Shown here piece after piece: positions 16,100 through 23,721 of a stretch of 37,737 nucleotides of DNA. The stretch comes from Gammaproteobacteria bacterium (GTDB taxonomy: Bacteria; Pseudomonadota; Gammaproteobacteria; JAUIAT01). The notes beneath the pieces were generated by a model. The model had not been told where the DNA came from. It did not search any database and saw nothing but the letters and a program-made list of their open reading frames with translations. Made by a program: the position numbers and the translations under genes. Every line of letters starts with the position of its first letter. The stretch's first letter is position 1. The stretch is taken from contig JAUIAT010000017.1 of NCBI GenBank assembly GCA_030425295.1, positions 1 to 37,737 on the forward strand. The letters run 5' to 3'.

Positions 16100-16846
16100 C
16101 TATTTAGCAGTATCATTGACAGCCTTCTTTAATCGCTCATAAGTAACAGCCTCTGGAATATATTCTGCATTGTTACCATCAGTGCCAACGATAAAAGTTG
16201 GTGTTCCAACTAAGCCAAGAGCTTTAGCTAAATCATAGTTCTTTCGAATTTCTGCGTGGTGAGCATTTTTACTCATAGCTTCCTTGACTTTAGCTACGTT
16301 TAAGCCAGCCTCTTTAGCTACACGCAAAATTTCAGGGCGAGTTAGAGGAGTTTTTGCCTTAACAATACCTTCATGAAAAGCTTGATACTTACCTTGAGCA
16401 AACGCCTCTAAACCAGCTGTTGCAGCATCTTCAGATGTTTGACCAAAAATAGGCATCTCTTTAACTACAACTCGTACATTTTTATTTTCTTCAGTAATTT
16501 TTTTAACAACACCTACAGAGTCTCTACAATGCGGGCACTGGTAATCAAGAAACTCAACAATTGTTATTTTGCCATTTGGGTTACCTAAAACTGGGGAAGT
16601 CTTTGAGAAAAATATATCGTCAGCTCTTGAAACTATAGCGCTACTTGCCTGCGCTTTAGCTTTTTGCTGCTGCTTTTGACGTAGTTTTTGAGCCATTTCA
16701 TTTAAAATATTTGGGTTATTAAGAAGGTAGTCGTGCACTACTGTCTTGACTTGCTCAACTTGGCCGGATGACAACTTATCACTTGATGCGGCAAATGCAA
16801 AAGTTGAGATTAAAACTGCTGAAATCACTCCTAAAAACCACTTCAT
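16100..16846 (-). CDS. DsbA/Com1-like periplasmic thiol oxidoreductase
   Basis: 248 residues. DsbA-family proteins make or shuffle disulfide bonds in the periplasm. A signal peptide (1-19, ending FAFAA) is followed by a helical, Gln/Lys-rich N-terminal segment (about 25-70), then the thioredoxin fold with the active site YQCPHCRD (Cys104, Cys107) and the cis-proline loop GTPTFIVG (about 214-221). The N-terminal helical extension resembles Coxiella Com1 and related DsbA2 proteins of Legionella, which act as dimeric isomerase-like enzymes; that comparison is from family knowledge. AGGAG precedes the ATG. No other Cys besides the pair. Confidence 0.92.
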   Translation of the reverse strand: MKWFLGVISAVLISTFAFAASSDKLSSGQVEQVKTVVHDYLLNNPNILNEMAQKLRQKQQQKAKAQASSAIVSRADDIFFSKTSPVLGNPNGKITIVEFLDYQCPHCRDSVGVVKKITEENKNVRVVVKEMPIFGQTSEDAATAGLEAFAQGKYQAFHEGIVKAKTPLTRPEILRVAKEAGLNVAKVKEAMSKNAHHAEIRKNYDLAKALGLVGTPTFIVGTDGNNAEYIPEAVTYERLKKAVNDTAK

Positions 16847-16881
16847 GGTATATTCTCCTAAATTTAATAAATCTCTTTAAA

Positions 16882-17044
16882 AGCAACTGTTGACAATTCA
16901 TCTTACAGCTGCAAATGCAAATAGTTTGTGCAAACTTGCCCTTTAATTTGTTAAGTAGCTAAACTATTATCCTCATTAAAGGACAAATTTTCACTAAATT
17001 CTTAGCGTTTTCACTCCACAACACCAATTGTCAACAGGGCCTAG
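16882..17044. repeat. R1 family, long copy (about 160 bp) between dsbA-like gene and rpoH
   Basis: Left end CTGTTGACAATT at 16888-16899; the right end CCAATTGTCAACAGGGC, then CTAG, at 17024-17044 is its reverse complement. The interior (16900-17023) is AT-rich with no coding capacity. Its left part matches the half copy upstream of fur. Confidence 0.75.
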
Positions 17045-17083
17045 AAAGAATGACACATTTTCAATTTAAAAACCATTCTCTAC

Positions 17084-17938
17084 TTAAGACATGGCATCCT
17101 TAAGCTTTTTCATAGCATTTTTCTCAAGCTGTCGTATACGCTCTGCTGAAACCCCGTACTCCGCACTCAATACTTGTAAGGTCTCCTTCCTCTCTGCTAA
17201 CCAACGTCTTTTTAAGATATCTTGACTGCGCTCATCAAGCTTTGACAAGGCAGAAAACAGAGATTCTTGGCTGTTATCAGCCGAAGTTTGCTTTTCAATA
17301 AGCAAAGCTGGATCCTGAGAGGAATCGGTTAAATAGTGAGCTGGAGCCACGTATGCATGCTCACTCGCATCATCAACAGGATCGCCATCAAATGCGACAT
17401 CCATGCCATTAAGACGCATCTCCATTTCCTCAACATCTTTTGTGCTGACATTAAGAACCTTGGCTACTTCAGCAACTTCTTCTTTAGAGTTCCAACCAAG
17501 ACGATTGGACATTTTTCTAAGGTTAAAGAAAAGTTTACGTTGTGCTTTAGTCGTGGCTATTTTAACAACGCGCCAGTTCTTAATGATGTACTCGTGCATT
17601 TCTGATTTAACCCAGTGCACGGCAAAAGATACTAGGCGAACGCCAAGCTCAGGGTTAAAACGCTTAACTGCTTTCATTAAGCCAATATTCCCTTCTTGAA
17701 TAAGATCACCAAGAGGTAGACCATAACCTCTAAAGTTACGGGCAATTTTTACGACAAAGCGTAAATGGGACATAACTAATTCTCGAGCAGCTTCGACATT
17801 TTGCTTGTAGTACCAAGCTTCCGCCAACTCTTTTTCACGATTCGCAGTAAGAATAGGAGTTTGATTGACCCTCTGAATATAGGCGTCAAGACTCAATTGT
17901 GATAAATCTGTTGCAATTACTGGTAACTTTGCAGTCAT
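17084..17938 (-). CDS. rpoH: RNA polymerase sigma-32 (heat-shock sigma factor)
   Basis: 284 residues from ATG 17938, the same length as E. coli RpoH; GAGG lies six bases upstream, and the longer in-frame start at 18001 is not needed. It directs RNA polymerase to heat-shock promoters such as the one of grpE in this window. Region 2 (NREKELAEAWYYK to GLPLGDLIQEGNIGLMKAVKRF and VHWVKSEMHEYIIKNWR) and the RpoH-specific box AQRKLFFNLRK (region C) are present; region 4 ends ERIRQLEKNAMKKLK. rpoH normally follows ftsX; here the unknown 338-residue gene, coaE and dcd come between. Confidence 0.97.
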   Translation of the reverse strand: MTAKLPVIATDLSQLSLDAYIQRVNQTPILTANREKELAEAWYYKQNVEAARELVMSHLRFVVKIARNFRGYGLPLGDLIQEGNIGLMKAVKRFNPELGVRLVSFAVHWVKSEMHEYIIKNWRVVKIATTKAQRKLFFNLRKMSNRLGWNSKEEVAEVAKVLNVSTKDVEEMEMRLNGMDVAFDGDPVDDASEHAYVAPAHYLTDSSQDPALLIEKQTSADNSQESLFSALSKLDERSQDILKRRWLAERKETLQVLSAEYGVSAERIRQLEKNAMKKLKDAMS

Positions 17939-18037
17939 TACTAACCTCATATATTTGGATAAAATTATCCTTATAATGTTGATAAATTCTACAATTATCA
18001 ATTACAAAATTCAAGATAACCAAGACAATTATATAGA

Positions 18038-18046
18038 TTATCCACA
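18038..18046 (+). other. Single perfect DnaA-box sequence
   Basis: TTATCCACA, the strongest DnaA-binding 9-mer, stands alone between rpoH and the next gene. No other close copies were found around it, so it is not an origin by itself; it could titrate DnaA or occur by chance. Confidence 0.4.
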
Positions 18047-18095
18047 TTAGGCCCAACTCTCTTGTTCAAACGAAATCATTAAGACTGCGCAATGT

Positions 18096-18124
18096 TTGAC
18101 ATTTGAACAACCTCACCTTAAAAT
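18096..18124 (+). promoter_or_regulatory. Sigma-70 type promoter of the 338-residue gene
   Basis: TTGACA (18096-18101), a 17-base spacer, and TAAAAT (18119-18124). The -35 is perfect and the -10 differs at one position. Transcription would start near 18131, leaving a leader of about 58 bases before ATG 18189. Confidence 0.65.
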
Positions 18125-18188
18125 TCAGATCAAGCAATAAACAATCAAAAAATATGGATCATCAATAAATCAAAGCAAGCTATTTATT

Positions 18189-19205
18189 ATGAACAAGAAA
18201 AAAGTTATTAACGCATCGCTAGGACTAGGGCTGGAAATTTTCGAAGCTATAACCTTGCCTGCAAGACTTCTGACAACTATGCCTCTTGGTTATATGAGAA
18301 ATTATTACTCAGCTTACCATCAACTTGTATACTACAGAAATTTCCCACTTTCAAATTTCAAGCTGAATGAATTCTACTCATTAAAAGAATTAGTTGATGC
18401 CAGAAAGATAGGAAAAAACAGTTCTGATAAACTTTTAGCTAAAATTCAAGACCTTAAAGAAGATGGCTCTACATATAAAGAAACAGGATTTAGCTCTAAA
18501 GAAATAAAAAAACTAGTCGATTTTTTGGTTGAAAATAACAAATCAAAATTACGCGAAAAACTTCTGACCCAAGACAAATTAAAAGACACCAGGACAATCT
18601 CGCTTAACCCTCTAAAAAATTTCTTTTCTGTACGGGTGACAACCATTTTGTCGCTGTTTAAATTAGAGATAAAAATGCTCATCGACATTTTATTTTGCCC
18701 AATTAAAATACTCTTTCCTGCGTGCCAAGGCAAATATCACGCACCCACACCAAAGTTAACATACGGCCTTAAAGCTATTGCATCGCTGATATCCGGAATA
18801 TTAGTTTTAGCTGGAATGTCTGGACTTGGCTATGGAATATCTGCAGCCTTATCATCAATACTACTGCCCCACATCCCTTTTGCAGCAACTGTAGCTATAT
18901 CAGTCATATCAGCTTTTATTATTGGCACCACCGCTTTGCATATTGTCAGCTCTTGCATTAGTAAGAACAGAAAAAAAAGCATTATTCAGCAACTTGAAGA
19001 TAAGTGGACCAGCAAAATCAATGCGTTAGCAAACAAAGTAGTTGAAGTGAAAAATGGACTTAACTTCCTAGAAAAATTTAATCATTTTGCTCATGGCGCC
19101 AAAAAGAACACAGCACCAGCAGATGTTCAGGATAATAAACCTTTTACACAAAGTAACTTTCCAGAAAATATGTCTATAGTTAGTGTGCGTAGGCACTATA
19201 ACTAA
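18189..19205 (+). CDS. Unknown protein with a central membrane hairpin, effector candidate
   Basis: 338 residues; family not recognised. The N-terminal part (1-150) is basic and contains no signal peptide cleavage site. A hydrophobic stretch near 150-180 (FKLEIKMLIDILFCPIKILF) is followed by two strong helices (about 193-250, with GMSGLGYGISAAL and VAISVISAFIIGT), then a charged coiled region (about 258-300) and a polar tail. It ends with a basic SVRRHYN. A paired membrane hairpin in the middle of an otherwise soluble protein is common in Legionella and Coxiella effectors that act on host membranes; here this is inference. It lies between rpoH and coaE, opposite in direction to all neighbours, with its own promoter. 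Confidence 0.6.
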   Translation: MNKKKVINASLGLGLEIFEAITLPARLLTTMPLGYMRNYYSAYHQLVYYRNFPLSNFKLNEFYSLKELVDARKIGKNSSDKLLAKIQDLKEDGSTYKETGFSSKEIKKLVDFLVENNKSKLREKLLTQDKLKDTRTISLNPLKNFFSVRVTTILSLFKLEIKMLIDILFCPIKILFPACQGKYHAPTPKLTYGLKAIASLISGILVLAGMSGLGYGISAALSSILLPHIPFAATVAISVISAFIIGTTALHIVSSCISKNRKKSIIQQLEDKWTSKINALANKVVEVKNGLNFLEKFNHFAHGAKKNTAPADVQDNKPFTQSNFPENMSIVSVRRHYN

Positions 19206-19264
19206 AATCTCATGATCTAGAAAACTCAGCAAGTGATTACCAAGCAGAACAATAAACTACCACT

Positions 19265-19855
19265 TCACGCCTGTTGAAATTTGTCCTGTAAATTTTTAAC
19301 CGATTTCATAACTTCGGCAATAGAACAATTATCATCAATCACATAATCAGCAAAGGCTAAGCGATCCTCTCTATCAGCCTGAGCTGCAATCATCTTCAGA
19401 GCAACAGTTTCGGGAATATGGTCTCTATCAATTAACCTTTTTAGCTGCACGGCAACTGGCACATCAACAACAATAATTTTATCAACCAATTCACGAGCTG
19501 GTTCGGATTCTGCTAATAAAGGGATAACCATTATACAATATGGAAAATCTAAGCTTTCTGCTTGTTCACGCATTCTTTTGCGAATTGAGGGGTGAATTTG
19601 GGACTCAAGCCACTTACGCTCAACTGAATTTTCGAAAACAATTGAGCGAAGCTTGCGACGATCGATATTGTTATCGTTACCTAAAATTCGATCGCCAAAT
19701 CTATTTACAACTTCCAAGTATGCCGGCATGCCAGGCTCTAGTTGCTCACGGGCTATTATATCAGCATCTATTATAGGCACACCAAGATCAGAGAACATTT
19801 TTGCCACGGTTGACTTACCGGAGCAGATTCCGCCTGTTAAGCCGTAAACAACCAT
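19265..19855 (-). CDS. coaE: Dephospho-CoA kinase
   Basis: 196 residues from ATG 19855 (AGGA about six bases upstream; a TTG at 19858 is the alternative). It catalyses the last step of coenzyme A synthesis, phosphorylating the ribose 3' hydroxyl. P-loop GLTGGICSGKST (residues 4-15), DADIIAREQL with the conserved Asp, the LID-like region HPSIRKRM, and IPLLAES are all typical. It lies 21 bases downstream of dcd on the same strand and may be cotranscribed. Complete. Confidence 0.95.
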   Translation of the reverse strand: MVVYGLTGGICSGKSTVAKMFSDLGVPIIDADIIAREQLEPGMPAYLEVVNRFGDRILGNDNNIDRRKLRSIVFENSVERKWLESQIHPSIRKRMREQAESLDFPYCIMVIPLLAESEPARELVDKIIVVDVPVAVQLKRLIDRDHIPETVALKMIAAQADREDRLAFADYVIDDNCSIAEVMKSVKNLQDKFQQA

Positions 19856-19876
19856 CAAATATCCTATCTTTTGCCT

Positions 19877-20443
19877 TTAACAAGTTGGGAGAGTGACTCC
19901 TCTCTGCCCCTGGTACTTACCACCACGATCTTTGTAAGAAGTAATGCATTGCTCATCAGATTGCAAAAACAACATTTGTGCAACACCTTCATTAGCATAA
20001 ATTTTTGCTGGAAGATTGGTAGTGTTAGAAAACTCTAGAGTAACGTGACCTTCCCACTCAGGCTCTAGTGGAGTCACATTAACAATAATACCACAACGAG
20101 CATAAGTTGATTTTCCAAGGCAGATTGTCAAAACATCACGAGGTATTTTGAAGTATTCTTTAGTATGAGCCAAAGCAAATGAATTTGGTGGAATTACACA
20201 AACTGGAGCTTTAACATCCACAAAACTATTGGGGTCAAAACTTTTAGGATCAACAACAGCAGAATTTAAATTAGTAAAAATCTTAAATTCATCAGAACAT
20301 CTAACGTCATATCCATAGCTAGAAACACCGTAAGATACGACTTTTTGGTCATTAACATAGCGAACTTGTTCAGGCTCAAATGGTGAAATCATACCGTGAT
20401 TTTCAGACATTTCACGTATCCAGCGATCGGATTTGATAGACAT
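19877..20443 (-). CDS. dcd: dCTP deaminase
   Basis: 188 residues (E. coli 193). It converts dCTP to dUTP, the first step of dTTP supply in enterobacteria. [45 protein letters not shown] (nucleotide- and metal-binding core with catalytic Glu) and the C-terminal [12 protein letters not shown] are present. AAGGAG stands six bases before ATG 20443. It is followed by coaE; a short palindromic repeat lies upstream. Confidence 0.96.
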   Translation of the reverse strand: MSIKSDRWIREMSENHGMISPFEPEQVRYVNDQKVVSYGVSSYGYDVRCSDEFKIFTNLNSAVVDPKSFDPNSFVDVKAPVCVIPPNSFALAHTKEYFKIPRDVLTICLGKSTYARCGIIVNVTPLEPEWEGHVTLEFSNTTNLPAKIYANEGVAQMLFLQSDEQCITSYKDRGGKYQGQRGVTLPTC

Positions 20444-20460
20444 TGACGTCTCCTTCGATA

Positions 20461-20484
20461 GTCATTCCAGCGAATGCCGGAATC
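20461..20484. repeat. Short palindromic repeat, R2 type
   Basis: GTCATTCCAGCGAATGCCGG followed by AATCT: ATTCC and GGAAT pair across a GC-rich centre with one mismatch. The form GTCATTCC...GGAATC is a widespread proteobacterial palindrome. A relative occurs at 37571-37598 near the right-hand insertion sequence. Confidence 0.55.
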
Positions 20485-20570
20485 TAATTAATTAGTAACA
20501 ATAATTTGAATTTATAGATGTATAGATCCTAAACTAAACAGCAAAAATACTCAAGAATTCATTTCAAAAA

Positions 20571-20650
20571 TAGGATCTATTGACAATTGATGTTGCACAG
20601 CGAAAATATCTATAATTTGCAGCTGTAGAACCAATTGTCAACAGCCCCTA
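20571..20650. repeat. R1 family, complete copy (80 bp) after ftsX
   Basis: Left end TAGGATCTATTGACAATTG and right end CCAATTGTCAACAGCCCCTA are inverted copies. It ends one base from the ftsX stop codon, between ftsX and dcd. The interior ATGTTGCAcAGCGAA string recurs in the half copy at 37418. Confidence 0.75.
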
Positions 20651-20651
20651 A

Positions 20652-21584
20652 CTACTGTAAGTGTAAATTTAATCTACGAAGTACCAATTTTGCTGCAATC
20701 CATCCGAGCAAACAACTAACCAAAATAAGATTCAGCGCGAAAGTTAATCCAAAGTTACTTATCTGAAATTGACTATGATAAAGCGAAGATAACTCCCTTA
20801 CAGATTGATTCAACCATGACAATACACAAAACACAAAAAGCACCGCCATTAATCCGCCGAAAAACCCGTACCAAACACCTGAATATAAAAACGGACGCCT
20901 AATAAAACCATCACTTGCCCCAACTAACCTATGAACTATCATTTCATGTTGCCTGTTCATAACAGTCAGCCTAGTTACATTACCAACCACTAACAAAACA
21001 CCAAATATCATCAAAAACCCGAAGGCATAAATAAATCTTTTGCCCAATTTAATCATCGCAAATAATCGTTCTAACCAAAGACTGTTAAGCTGAACTTCTA
21101 TTACCTGAGGAATTTTTTTCAAACTATCTTGTAGAGCTGTAAGTGCCGCCATTGCAGAAGATGAATGGCTAGGGTAAATAACAAACATAGCTGGAATCGG
21201 GTTGCTCCTAATGGTTGCAAAAATTGACTTTAAGTCAGCCGCTTCTGCAAACTCATCAAGTGCCGCTTTTGAAGAAATATATTCAACTCCTAAAACATCT
21301 GGACGCTGATTAATTTGCCGCCTTAAATCTTGGATCCTCATTTCACCAAGCCCAGGCTTAAGATAAACAGTAAGCTGTGTTTGCTTCTGCTGCCAACCTG
21401 CCCCCACCTGTTTAAGATTAAGTAGCAAGATGAATAATGTTGTAGGAATAGCGAGTGCAATCGAAATAACAGCAACTATCAAAAAGTTAGCAAAAGGTGC
21501 GTCACCAAGCCTCTGCAAGCTTTTAAACATTGCCTGCAAATGATGAAGGATGCGATTACCTTCTTTTAATGAGTTTCTTTTCAT
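20652..21584 (-). CDS. ftsX: Cell division protein FtsX
   Basis: 310 residues (E. coli 352). FtsX is the membrane part of the FtsEX complex, which signals from the cytokinetic ring to periplasmic peptidoglycan amidases. A short cytoplasmic N-terminus precedes TM1 (about 36-58, FLIVAVISIALAIPTTLFIL), then the periplasmic domain (about 65-175) with TVYLKPGLGE and LDEFAEAADL, and three C-terminal helices with NVTRLTVMNRQHEMIVHRLVGAS between them, the conserved cytoplasmic loop. It is separated from ftsE by 79 bases holding a degenerate repeat, where most species have overlapping genes. Confidence 0.93.
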   Translation of the reverse strand: MKRNSLKEGNRILHHLQAMFKSLQRLGDAPFANFLIVAVISIALAIPTTLFILLLNLKQVGAGWQQKQTQLTVYLKPGLGEMRIQDLRRQINQRPDVLGVEYISSKAALDEFAEAADLKSIFATIRSNPIPAMFVIYPSHSSSAMAALTALQDSLKKIPQVIEVQLNSLWLERLFAMIKLGKRFIYAFGFLMIFGVLLVVGNVTRLTVMNRQHEMIVHRLVGASDGFIRRPFLYSGVWYGFFGGLMAVLFVFCVLSWLNQSVRELSSLYHSQFQISNFGLTFALNLILVSCLLGWIAAKLVLRRLNLHLQ

Positions 21585-21606
21585 TAATTATAATTCCCTT
21601 TACCCC

Positions 21607-21663
21607 AGAGGTTTTTGACAATTATCGTCATTTTATTACAGCACCAATTATAAATAACCCCTA
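21607..21663. repeat. R1 family, degenerate copy between ftsE and ftsX
   Basis: AGGTTTTTGACAATTATCG on the left and CACCAATTATAAATAACCCC on the right recall the R1 ends with several mismatches. It fills most of the 79 bases between ftsE and ftsX. Confidence is limited by the drift. Confidence 0.4.
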
Positions 21664-22551
21664 CTATAAATACCTATCAACATCAGATCCTTCAACTTTG
21701 GATGCTGGGTTATCTGCTTTTCCCTCAAATTCATCAGCAGCAGCTGGTTTACTAGCTGGGGATCCACTATTATCGGATTTCAAGTCAACAGGGCTTTCTG
21801 CCGCAACAGAAATAACAACCGAATCATTACTCAAACTGCTTTCAACTTCTAACAATTCATCTGTCACCCCGCACTCTTTACGGGGTTTGGCTACAACATC
21901 ACTTTTAAGTCGTCCATGCTCAAGAATTAGAGTTCTCTTTTCATTACTATTTGCAAGATCTCTATCATGAGTAGCAATAATCATGGTTGTGCCCATCTCA
22001 TTAAGCTGCATAAATTTGTCAACCAATTGCTCAGATAGCTCCGGATCAAGGTTGCCAGTAGGCTCATCAGCCAGTAAAATTTTCGGGCGAATAACTAAAG
22101 CCCGGGCCAAAGCAACTCTCTGCTGCTCCCCTGTTGATAAGGCACATGGAGGACGCATTTCGTTGGGATTTAGCCCCACTAATTTAAGGGCTGCTCTAAC
22201 TCTTTTATCGCGCTCACGCCAAGGGCATGAAACAATTCTTAACGGTAGAGCAACATTATCAAAAACGCTTTCTTCATTTAATAGCCATGGATTTTGCAAA
22301 AGAATACCAATACTTCGGCGCAGCTCTGGAAGACGTTTGGAATTGATTTGTCCCAAGTTTCTGCCATCAACAATGACCTGGCCACGAGTTGGCTCTTCCA
22401 GGCCTGAGATTAATTTAAGAAGTGTGCTTTTTCCAGCACCAGAGTGCCCCATAAGAAAGATCATTTCTCCTTCATCAATTTGCAAGTTAACCTGATTAAT
22501 TGCAAACTGATCTGGTGGGTAGAATTTTGTAGCTCCAAGCAGTGTTATCAC
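21664..22551 (-). CDS. ftsE: Cell division ATP-binding protein FtsE with a long C-terminal tail
   Basis: 295 residues, against about 222 in E. coli. FtsE is the cytoplasmic ABC ATPase of FtsEX. Walker A GHSGAGKS (35-42), Q-loop ILLQNPWL (83-90), signature LSTGEQQRV (138-146; Thr in place of the first Gly), Walker B ILLADEP (158-164) and switch His in IIATHDRDLA (194). The ATPase core ends near residue 217. The last 78 residues are acidic, Ser/Asp/Ala-rich and without obvious fold (for example ESSLSNDSVV, SKPAAADEFEG). The start is GTG at 22551 with AAGG upstream. It is in the order ftsY-ftsE-ftsX, as in E. coli. Confidence 0.94.
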   Translation of the reverse strand: MITLLGATKFYPPDQFAINQVNLQIDEGEMIFLMGHSGAGKSTLLKLISGLEEPTRGQVIVDGRNLGQINSKRLPELRRSIGILLQNPWLLNEESVFDNVALPLRIVSCPWRERDKRVRAALKLVGLNPNEMRPPCALSTGEQQRVALARALVIRPKILLADEPTGNLDPELSEQLVDKFMQLNEMGTTMIIATHDRDLANSNEKRTLILEHGRLKSDVVAKPRKECGVTDELLEVESSLSNDSVVISVAAESPVDLKSDNSGSPASKPAAADEFEGKADNPASKVEGSDVDRYL

Positions 22552-22587
22552 GTCCTTGCCTTAATTATTAATCACCTGATTAGTTTA

Positions 22588-22602
22588 TAGGGTCTGTTGA
22601 CC
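22588..22602. repeat. R1 family, one end only, between ftsY and ftsE
   Basis: TAGGGTCTGTTGACC matches the outer part of the R1 terminal repeat, but the partner end is not present. It lies in the gap between the ftsY stop (22650) and the ftsE start. Confidence 0.45.
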
Positions 22603-22649
22603 AGAAATTCCATTTTGTCCATATATTCTGCTATTCAGAATAACGTGGT

Positions 22650-23684
22650 CTACTCAGAAAATAGTGCCTCAACAAATGCCTTGGCGTCAAATTCTCTAAG
22701 GTCGTCTGGCTTTTCTCCCAAGCCAATAAATCTAATCGGTAGTTTTAATTTATTAGCCAGAGCAAAAACTATGCCGCCTTTAGCTGTACCATCAAGTTTA
22801 GTTAAGGTAAAACCCGTAACATTAACAGACTCTTGGAACTGAGTAGCTTGAGTTAAGGCATTCTGGCCAATACCAGAATCTAAAACTAACATTACTTCAT
22901 GGGGTGCTGAAGGATCCACTTTTTTAATTACTTTCACAACTTTTTCTAACTCGGCCATTAAGTGAGATTGGGTATGCAATCTCCCTGCCGTATCAGCAAG
23001 TAATACATCAAAGCCCTTAGACTTTGCGGATTGAATAGCATCATAAATAACTGCAGCACTATCACTTCCAGGCTTTTGAGCAACAACAGGAATGTCATTG
23101 CGCTCACCCCAACGTTGTAATTGATCAATTGCTGCAGCACGGAAAGTATCTCCTGCCGCAAGCATTACCTTCTTGCCAGAATTCTTAAGTTGATAAGCAA
23201 GCTTACCAATGGTAGTAGTTTTACCGCTACCGTTAACACCTACTACTAACAAAACATATGGTTTGTTGTCTTCATAATTTAATTTTGATTCAAGCGGCTC
23301 CAAAGTTTTATAAAGTTTATCTTTTAAAGCGGCTAATAATGCTTCTGGGCTTGCAAGTTCTTTTCGTTGTAACTGCTGAGTTAGATCATCTATTATTTGC
23401 TGAGTAACTTCAACTCCAACATCAGCAGTTAAAAGCCTTGTTTCAATTTCCTCTAGAAGATCATCATCAATGACTTTTTTGCCCTTAAAAACGGCTTCAA
23501 GTCCACCTACTAAATTAGATCTAGTGCGTTTTAAACCTGATTTTAAACGCGCAAAGACACCTTGTTTTTTATCTTCAGGGGGCTTCTCAACCTTATCTTC
23601 TAGTTTAGCCTGCAATGAGGATTCTTGATTTGCCTTTTCGTCAGGAGTTACAACTTCTTTTTTCTTTCTTCTAAACCAACTCAT
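22650..23684 (-). CDS. ftsY: Signal recognition particle receptor FtsY
   Basis: 344 residues; shorter acidic N-terminal domain than E. coli (497). FtsY is the membrane-associated GTPase receptor that hands SRP-ribosome complexes to the Sec translocon. The charged A region (1-40) is followed by the N domain (about 45-125) and G domain with GVNGSGKTTTIGKLA (P-loop, about 149-163), DTFRAAAIDQLQRWGE, LADTAGRLHT, and TLTKLDGTAKGGIV. It begins the ftsY-ftsE-ftsX set. In E. coli rsmD lies directly upstream and divergent; here the protease/TPR-like gene comes between. Confidence 0.97.
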   Translation of the reverse strand: MSWFRRKKKEVVTPDEKANQESSLQAKLEDKVEKPPEDKKQGVFARLKSGLKRTRSNLVGGLEAVFKGKKVIDDDLLEEIETRLLTADVGVEVTQQIIDDLTQQLQRKELASPEALLAALKDKLYKTLEPLESKLNYEDNKPYVLLVVGVNGSGKTTTIGKLAYQLKNSGKKVMLAAGDTFRAAAIDQLQRWGERNDIPVVAQKPGSDSAAVIYDAIQSAKSKGFDVLLADTAGRLHTQSHLMAELEKVVKVIKKVDPSAPHEVMLVLDSGIGQNALTQATQFQESVNVTGFTLTKLDGTAKGGIVFALANKLKLPIRFIGLGEKPDDLREFDAKAFVEALFSE

Positions 23685-23721
23685 AGATAATTATTTACTT
23701 GTGCATTTAACTTACCAGGTA

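Noticed and set aside
18038-18046. Replication origin at the perfect TTATCCACA
   Set aside because: Only one box, with no second copy nearby and no AT-rich unwinding repeats.
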